In this document: positions 63,554-64,000 of the stretch, one piece after another
How positions within the stretch are numbered: the stretch's first letter is position 1
How the letters are laid out: each line of letters starts with the position of its first letter
NCBI RefSeq assembly: GCF_001645105.1
Contig: NZ_LKEG01000041.1
Location: 1 to 64,000 of the forward strand
Direction: 5' to 3'
From: Pseudomonas marginalis
GTDB lineage: Bacteria; Pseudomonadota; Gammaproteobacteria; Pseudomonadales; Pseudomonadaceae
DNA length: 64,000 bases
Program-made: the position numbers and the translations under genes
The notes under the pieces: generated by a model
Told to the model about the DNA's origin: nothing
Databases searched by the model: none
What the model saw: only the letters and a program-made list of their open reading frames with translations

Positions 63554-64000
63554 TCACGCCACCTGCTTGATCCCGGCCTTGGCTTCCAGCTCGCGCACGA
63601 GCGGCAATACGCGCTTGCCGAAGTACTCGACTTCTTCCTGGAAGTGCAGGAAACCCGCCAGCACCAGGTCCACACCCACCGCTTTGAGCGCGACGATACG
63701 CTCGGCGATCTGCTGTGGCGTGCCGATCAAGTTGGTCTTGAAGCCATCGTTGTACTGCACCAGGTCTTCAAAGCTGGACTTGGCCCAGTTGCCCTCGCCT
63801 TCCGGTGAGGCCTTGCCCGCTTGCTTCGCGGCGTCGCCAAACGCGTTGACGGCTTCCGGGTCGGCTTTGTCGATGATTTCCGCCAGCACCGCACGGGCTT
63901 CCTCTTCAGTGTCGCGGGCGATCACGAAGGCGTTGACGCCGACTTTGACCGAATGGTTATTCGCCGCCGCCTTGGCGCGAATGTCATCGACCTGAGCCTT
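63554..64000 (-). CDS. sfnG: FMNH2-dependent dimethylsulfone monooxygenase, C-terminal part
   Basis: This is the last 148 residues of an LLM-class flavin monooxygenase; the gene continues beyond the window. The segments VKVGVNAFVIARDTEEEA, GEGNWAKSSFEDLVQYNDGF, NLIGTPQQIAERI and LVLAGFLHFQEEVEYFGKRV fit SfnG, which converts dimethylsulfone to methanesulfinate during sulfur starvation. Other LLM oxidoreductases are possible, but these segments are specific in my recollection. Confidence 0.88.
   Translation of the reverse strand, partial: KAQVDDIRAKAAANNHSVKVGVNAFVIARDTEEEARAVLAEIIDKADPEAVNAFGDAAKQAGKASPEGEGNWAKSSFEDLVQYNDGFKTNLIGTPQQIAERIVALKAVGVDLVLAGFLHFQEEVEYFGKRVLPLVRELEAKAGIKQVA

Overview
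The window is a high-GC chromosomal segment of a fluorescent Pseudomonas, most likely of the P. fluorescens group. The evidence is gene content (complete mannitol operon mtlEFGKDYZ, GlgE-pathway operon, muxABC-opmB efflux operon, sfnG, DUF2790/DUF1652/DUF3203 families) and REP/REPIN palindromes of the type scattered through P. fluorescens genomes. No rRNA, tRNA, CRISPR array, insertion sequence or prophage was seen. The nrdB and sfnG genes are cut by the window ends.

Layout. 1-8.4 kb holds housekeeping and metabolic genes: the nrdB end, a DUF1289 protein, a methyltransferase, phosphatidylcholine synthase, a TSUP exporter, NudC with a crotonase, a UPF0149 protein and a stand-alone AroA. 8.5-14 kb holds small regulator/effector units: quinone reductase with TetR, a GNAT, LysR with an MFS pump, and a CAP-domain protein. 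14-17.5 kb has a hybrid histidine kinase and a diguanylate cyclase. 17.5-25.2 kb is the minus-strand glgE - treS/maltokinase - glgB operon for alpha-glucan synthesis from trehalose and maltose 1-phosphate. 25.3-32.4 kb has a proline-rich small protein, MgtC, DUF3203, CcoG, a MocR regulator, an SDR and an MHYT-GGDEF-EAL protein. 32.5-34.4 kb is an unusual exported tectonin-repeat/PIG-L deacetylase fusion. 34.5-43.6 kb is the RND operon muxA-muxB-muxC-opmB, followed by tpx, a glycosyltransferase and mtlR.

The mannitol/arabitol locus runs from mtlR (45.8 kb) to mtlZ (59.6 kb). Between mtlR and mtlE lie about 4.5 kb of accessory DNA: a 1231-residue protein of tandem Ig-like repeats with a C-terminal binding-type module, and a convergent small Cys-rich lipoprotein. 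Both genes, and the distant tectonin/PIG-L gene, have a CTGTCA-N4-TGACAG palindrome (one copy with one mismatch) 60-105 bp upstream of the start codon. The same element before three accessory genes, at least two with signals for export, suggests one regulator controls them. This is the strongest candidate for an undescribed system in the window.

The last 4 kb holds DUF2790 and DUF1652 proteins and a threonine dehydratase without its regulatory domain. That gene is preceded by a classical attenuator: a 21-codon leader peptide rich in Ile/Thr codons, an antiterminator element and an intrinsic terminator. It diverges from a ParD-like/methionine aminopeptidase pair that has a 24-bp operator-like palindrome. 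A decayed GNAT gene beside a REPIN and the 3' end of sfnG close the window.
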